Assembly: GCA_014729145.1 (NCBI GenBank)
Contig: WJKL01000018.1
Location: 1-7,710 of the forward strand
DNA length: 7,710 bases
Source: Candidatus Woesearchaeota archaeon
GTDB lineage: Archaea > Nanobdellota > Nanobdellia > Woesearchaeales > WJKL01
Direction: 5' to 3'
In this document: positions 6,156-7,710 of the stretch, piece after piece
How the letters are laid out: the number at the start of each line of letters is the position of its first letter
Position numbering within the stretch: the first letter of the stretch is position 1
Made by a program: the position numbers and the translations under genes
Notes under the pieces: model-generated
Told to the model about the DNA's origin: nothing
The model's input: only the letters and a program-made list of their open reading frames with translations
Database searches by the model: none

Positions 6156-6164
6156 GGGGAGGTG
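6156..6164 (+). promoter_or_regulatory. Strong Shine-Dalgarno site of the first coiled-coil gene
   Basis: GGGGAGGTG ends 8 nt before the ATG at 6173 and complements the usual archaeal 16S 3' end CACCUCC. It fixes the start and contrasts with the leaderless starts of the minus-strand genes. Confidence 0.75.
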
Positions 6165-6172
6165 TAATTTTT

Positions 6173-6652
6173 ATGGGATTTACTGACTTGTTTAAAAAAA
6201 AGAGGGAACTAGAAACAATTGGGAATAAAAAGATAGAGGTGCCGGCTGCTCCACCTTCAAAAAAAGATATGCCTGAATTTCCAACTCCTAAAGAAATTCC
6301 TGAATTTAGAAAAGAAGGTGCAAAAATTGAAAGGCCGCAGCCTAAAAAATCAGCTTCTTCTATTGAAAGGATAGAGAGAAAAGCAGTTACATCACAAAAG
6401 AAGGAACTGGAAGAAAGAGATGATCTAAAACTCAAAAAACCCATCTTTGTATATCTCGATTCTTACAAAGAGATAATGAAAGAAGTTAATCAGATCAACA
6501 ATACCCTTAAAGAAGGGGATGACAGCCTAAAGAGAGTTGCTGAATTCAAGGAAGACGAGGATGAAGAATTCAGTAGATGGGAATCTCAGATAAAAGACAT
6601 TCAAAAAAAATTGATTTATGCTGACAAGACATTATTTGCAGCTCAAAAATAA
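6173..6652 (+). CDS. Uncharacterised coiled-coil protein 1 with amphipathic N-terminus
   Basis: A 159-residue protein of unknown family. It starts MGFTDLFKKKRELE, a short amphipathic stretch of the kind that can associate with membranes or partners. Residues 20-85 are a low-complexity, Pro/Lys/Glu-rich, probably disordered linker with repeated PEFPTPKEIPEF-type phrases. The folded part is residues 89-155: a strand IFVYLDSY, a helix to about 122, a charged turn KEDEDEEFSRW, and a second helix KDIQKKLIYADKTLF. This unit recurs almost colinearly in the next gene (about one third identical, same DKTLF ending) and more weakly in the third. There are no catalytic motifs, signal peptide or membrane helix. 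It leads a three-gene operon and has a strong Shine-Dalgarno site. A structural or adaptor role is a guess from composition. Confidence 0.8.
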   Translation: MGFTDLFKKKRELETIGNKKIEVPAAPPSKKDMPEFPTPKEIPEFRKEGAKIERPQPKKSASSIERIERKAVTSQKKELEERDDLKLKKPIFVYLDSYKEIMKEVNQINNTLKEGDDSLKRVAEFKEDEDEEFSRWESQIKDIQKKLIYADKTLFAAQK

Positions 6653-6655
6653 AGA

Positions 6656-6663
6656 AGGTGATA
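6656..6663 (+). promoter_or_regulatory. Shine-Dalgarno site of the second coiled-coil gene
   Basis: AAGGTGAT, lying within the 15-bp gap after the first gene's stop, has its GGTG core 7 nt before the ATG at 6668. It indicates independent initiation within a polycistronic message. Confidence 0.65.
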
Positions 6664-6667
6664 AAAT

Positions 6668-6898
6668 ATGGATGAAGAAATGCCTGTATATGTAAAGATT
6701 GACGAATACAAAGACGTTCTAGATGTTATGAATATGATCCGGAATAAAATAGAAGATGCTAAAGAAACATTAGCAAAAATCAACGAATTAAAAAACGAAG
6801 AAGACGCAGAGCTTGAACTTTGGCATACTGGATTGGAAGAGATAGAAAGAAAAGTGGTATTTGTCGATAAAACATTGTTTGAACCTACTGCTATTTAA
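6668..6898 (+). CDS. Uncharacterised small coiled-coil protein 2 (paralogue of the folded part of protein 1)
   Basis: A 76-residue protein that is almost nothing but the shared unit: PVYVKIDEYKDVLDVMNMIR (6-25), a helix to about 42, an acidic turn KNEEDAELELWH (42-53) and a second helix EEIERKVVFVDKTLFEP. Aligned without gaps to residues 90-155 of the preceding protein, about 22 of 66 positions are identical, including the Val, Asp and Tyr of the opening strand, the Trp after the acidic turn and the closing DKTLF. This is direct evidence of gene duplication. It lacks the disordered N-terminal linker of its neighbour. The two helices are amphipathic, so it may hetero-oligomerise with the other operon products; that is inference. 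No named family is recognised. Confidence 0.8.
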   Translation: MDEEMPVYVKIDEYKDVLDVMNMIRNKIEDAKETLAKINELKNEEDAELELWHTGLEEIERKVVFVDKTLFEPTAI

Positions 6899-6906
6899 GA
6901 GGTAAT
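6899..6906 (+). promoter_or_regulatory. Shine-Dalgarno site of the third coiled-coil gene
   Basis: GAGGTAAT begins at the last base of the second gene's stop codon and its GAGGT core ends 8 nt before the ATG at 6912. The spacing is the same as for the other two genes of the operon. Confidence 0.65.
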
Positions 6907-6911
6907 ATCAG

Positions 6912-7340
6912 ATGGCAAAAAAGAAAAGTAAGAAAAAGAGCAAAGGCAAAGAAGAGGAAGAAGTTTTCTATGTAGGTATGAAAGACCCGATAGAGATAAG
7001 AAGATCTATCTTAGAATCTTCTAAAGAGATGCTTCAATACCTTCAAAGATTTGAGAAATTCAAAAAAGTAAGAAAAGAAAAAGAAGAAGAGATTTCTCAA
7101 TTAAAAGAGACTATGAAAGATATACAGTCTCTTGTAAGAAAGCTTAAAAAAGAGCTGCCCAAGACAGGATTAAGAGCTGGCAAAAAAAAGGTAAAAAAGA
7201 AGAAACAAGTATCCAAGAAAAAGGTAAAAAAAGAAGCTCCAAAACCTGAAGAAGTAAAAAAACCGGAAGAGATGACTGAACTCGAAAGGCTTGAAGCTGA
7301 GCTTAATGAGATTGAAGGCAGGCTTACGAACTTAACTTAA
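6912..7340 (+). CDS. Uncharacterised lysine-rich coiled-coil protein 3
   Basis: A 142-residue, highly basic protein. Residues 1-17 are a Lys/Ser then Glu tract. Residues 18-84 are the ordered core: VFYVGMKDPIEIRRSILESS, a helix through LQYLQRFEKFKKVRKEKEEE, and a second helix ISQLKETMKDIQSLVRKLKK ending LPK. A Lys-rich linker (90-120) and a short C-terminal helix (TELERLEAELNEIEGRL) follow. The core begins with the same F/Y-x-V pattern as the two upstream proteins, and the distance from that Val to the KDIQ (protein 1) or EEIE (protein 2) position is 48 residues in all three. I take this as weak evidence of common origin. The FYVGMKDPIEIRRSILESS core resembles conserved hypothetical proteins that I associate with DPANN archaea, from memory only. 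The basic tails suggest nucleic-acid or acidic-partner binding. It is the last gene of the operon. Confidence 0.8.
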   Translation: MAKKKSKKKSKGKEEEEVFYVGMKDPIEIRRSILESSKEMLQYLQRFEKFKKVRKEKEEEISQLKETMKDIQSLVRKLKKELPKTGLRAGKKKVKKKKQVSKKKVKKEAPKPEEVKKPEEMTELERLEAELNEIEGRLTNLT

Positions 7341-7352
7341 TTCTTTGTTATA

Positions 7353-7371
7353 TTTTTTTATTTTAGTTTTT
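7353..7371 (+). terminator. T-rich terminator after the coiled-coil operon
   Basis: Runs of seven, four and five T (7353-7359, 7361-7364, 7367-7371) start 13 nt after the last stop codon. Archaeal RNA polymerase terminates at such T-tracts without needing a hairpin. The site separates the operon from the tRNA promoter. Confidence 0.6.
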
Positions 7372-7416
7372 CTCAAGATTAATTTCAGAAAGTTGATAAA
7401 AAGATTTTCCCAAAAG

Positions 7417-7427
7417 TTTTTAAATAT
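7417..7427 (+). promoter_or_regulatory. TATA box of tRNA-Leu
   Basis: TTTTTAAATAT, preceded by the A-rich CCAAAAG, is centred about 28 bp above the mature tRNA 5' end. Transcription should start within a few nucleotides of the tRNA. Confidence 0.65.
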
Positions 7428-7472
7428 CTGTTTTATTCTTTTATGATTAAGCGGGGATGCCGGAGTGGCCAA

Positions 7473-7494
7473 ATTAGCCAAAAGCTAAGGCTTA
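7473..7494 (+). other. Predicted 22-nt non-canonical intron in the tRNA-Leu D-loop
   Basis: The D-loop region is about 22 nt too long. The excess folds as a bulge-helix-bulge: TTAGC (7474-7478) pairs with GCTAA (7484-7488) around a CAAAA loop. Next come a 3-nt bulge AAA (7471-7473) on the 5' side and a 4-bp helix GGCC (7467-7470) with GGCT (7489-7492, one G-U). Last is a 3-nt bulge TAA (7493-7495) on the 3' side. Cutting after the second base of each bulge removes 22 nt and joins GGCCAA to ACGGG. Shifting both cuts by one base gives the same product. The outer helix is not directly stacked, so this is a relaxed form of the motif. Confidence 0.7.
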
Positions 7495-7510
7495 ACGGGG
7501 CAGACTCAAG

Positions 7511-7564
7511 GCATTTGAGTGTTGAGTGCTCATCTGAGTGCGATGAAAAAACCATTTGTAAGTC
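7511..7564 (+). other. 54-nt intron at tRNA-Leu position 37/38
   Basis: It lies at the canonical archaeal site, one base after the CAA anticodon. The expected bulge-helix-bulge geometry is present. The 3' bulge TC|A (7563-7565) lies next to the anticodon stem. The central helix is CTCA (7505-7508) with TAAG (7559-7562), 3 of 4 pairs with a C-A mismatch. The 5' bulge is AG|G (7509-7511). Inside the intron TTGAGTG occurs in tandem (7515-7521, 7522-7528) and TGAGTG again at 7535-7540. TCATC (7530-7534) and GATGA (7542-7546) can pair. Confidence 0.8.
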
Positions 7565-7615
7565 ATCTGCTGGCTTAGTGCCTACGAGGGTTCGAATCCC
7601 TTTCCCCGCATTGAT

Positions 7616-7640
7616 TTTCTTTAGAAAAAATTTAAAGAAA
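7616..7640. repeat. AT-rich inverted repeat just after tRNA-Leu
   Basis: TTTCTTTA (7616-7623) and TAAAGAAA (7633-7640) are perfect 8-bp inverted repeats around a 9-nt A-rich loop, starting 6 nt after the tRNA. With the TTTTCTTT tract at 7615-7622 this is the likely 3' end or termination region of the tRNA transcript. The stem contains only one G-C pair, so it may be compositional chance. Confidence 0.4.
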
Positions 7641-7684
7641 TTAGTATGCGTAAAATAAAAGAAAAAGGATATTCTTCACAAATA

Positions 7685-7692
7685 TTTATATA
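7685..7692 (+). promoter_or_regulatory. TATA box at the window edge
   Basis: TTTATATA, preceded by CACAAATA, is a consensus archaeal TATA box about 19 bp from the window end. It implies a transcript starting at or just past position 7710 on the plus strand. Minus-strand use cannot be excluded. No gene is visible between the tRNA and this element. Confidence 0.4.
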
Positions 7693-7710
7693 CTATTTGC
7701 TTAATCTACA

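Larger units (their letters stand above)
7451..7610 (+). tRNA. tRNA-Leu(CAA), interrupted by two introns
   Basis: A class II leucine tRNA reading UUG codons. The acceptor stem GCGGGGA (7451-7457) pairs fully with TCCCCGC (7603-7609), with discriminator A at 7610 and no encoded CCA. U8 and G9 are 7458-7459. The D-stem is CCG (7460-7462) with CGG (7496-7498). The anticodon stem is GCAGA (7500-7504) with TCTGC (7566-7570), and the spliced anticodon loop is CTCAAGA with anticodon CAA at 7507-7509. The variable arm is 15 nt (7571-7585) with a GGC/GCC stem. The T-arm is GAGGG, loop TTCGAAT, CCCTT, with one G-U pair. The gene is 160 nt, but removing 54 nt at position 37/38 and 22 nt from the D-loop gives an 84-nt tRNA with a normal 9-nt D-loop AGTGGCCAA. 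Leu rather than Ser identity rests on the anticodon and the A discriminator. Confidence 0.9.

Noticed and set aside
6151..6444. Minus-strand frame opposite the first coiled-coil gene
   Set aside because: The Ser/Phe-rich product mirrors Lys/Glu codons, and the plus-strand gene has a strong ribosome site and paralogues.
7443..7658. Plus-strand 71-codon open frame across the tRNA
   Set aside because: It runs straight through the tRNA-Leu gene, and its protein has no recognisable features; the tRNA explains the sequence fully.
7646..7710. Possible gene start MRKIKEKGYSS running off the window
   Set aside because: It is open to the edge but only 21 codons are visible. The A/T-rich element upstream is too close for a promoter, and a better TATA box lies inside it at 7685-7692.
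1..7710. Search for CRISPR arrays, insertion sequences and attachment sites
   Set aside because: No regularly spaced repeats, transposase motifs or terminal inverted repeats were seen. The only long direct repeat is the 21-bp pair within scpB, explained as an in-gene duplication.

Overview
This is an AT-rich archaeal window, most likely from a small-genome DPANN lineage such as Woesearchaeota or Pacearchaeota; the exact lineage is inference. Four observations support archaea. Most genes have TATA boxes placed about 25 nt ahead of leaderless or near-leaderless starts. The tRNA has bulge-helix-bulge type introns and no encoded CCA. Transcripts appear to end in T-runs. The gene content (gyrase A, ScpB, AmrS, several lineage-restricted coiled-coil proteins) also fits. 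Genes are tightly packed, and two promoters lie inside the 3' ends of upstream genes.

Layout. Positions 1-1035 (-) hold the N-terminal 345 codons of DNA gyrase subunit A, cut by the window edge. A 50-residue zinc-ribbon gene follows (1135-1287, -) and shares a divergent promoter region with a VanZ-like membrane protein (1364-1810, +). That gene converges on, and overlaps the tail of, a minus-strand block. The block holds a ScpB homologue with an unusual acidic/proline-rich tail (1798-2628), an unrecognised winged-helix protein overlapping it by 20 bp (2609-3226), a secreted membrane-anchored protein with two lamin-tail domains (3250-5133), and an AmrS-type radical SAM enzyme (5183-6049). A divergent promoter region (6050-6172) separates this from a plus-strand operon of three small charged coiled-coil proteins (6173-7340). 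These have clear Shine-Dalgarno sites and end at a T-rich terminator. Last comes a tRNA-Leu(CAA) gene (7451-7610) interrupted twice.

How the parts fit. GyrA and ScpB both act on chromosome topology and segregation, and the gene translationally linked to scpB is a candidate partner. The three-gene operon looks like a structural or scaffold module: all three proteins carry the same approximately 65-residue unit (a short F/Y-x-V strand, then a charged helical hairpin), and its function is unknown. The strongest RNA observation is the tRNA-Leu gene. It has a 54-nt intron at the canonical 37/38 site and a 22-nt insertion in the D-loop that folds as a second intron. Removing both leaves an ordinary 84-nt class II tRNA-Leu.
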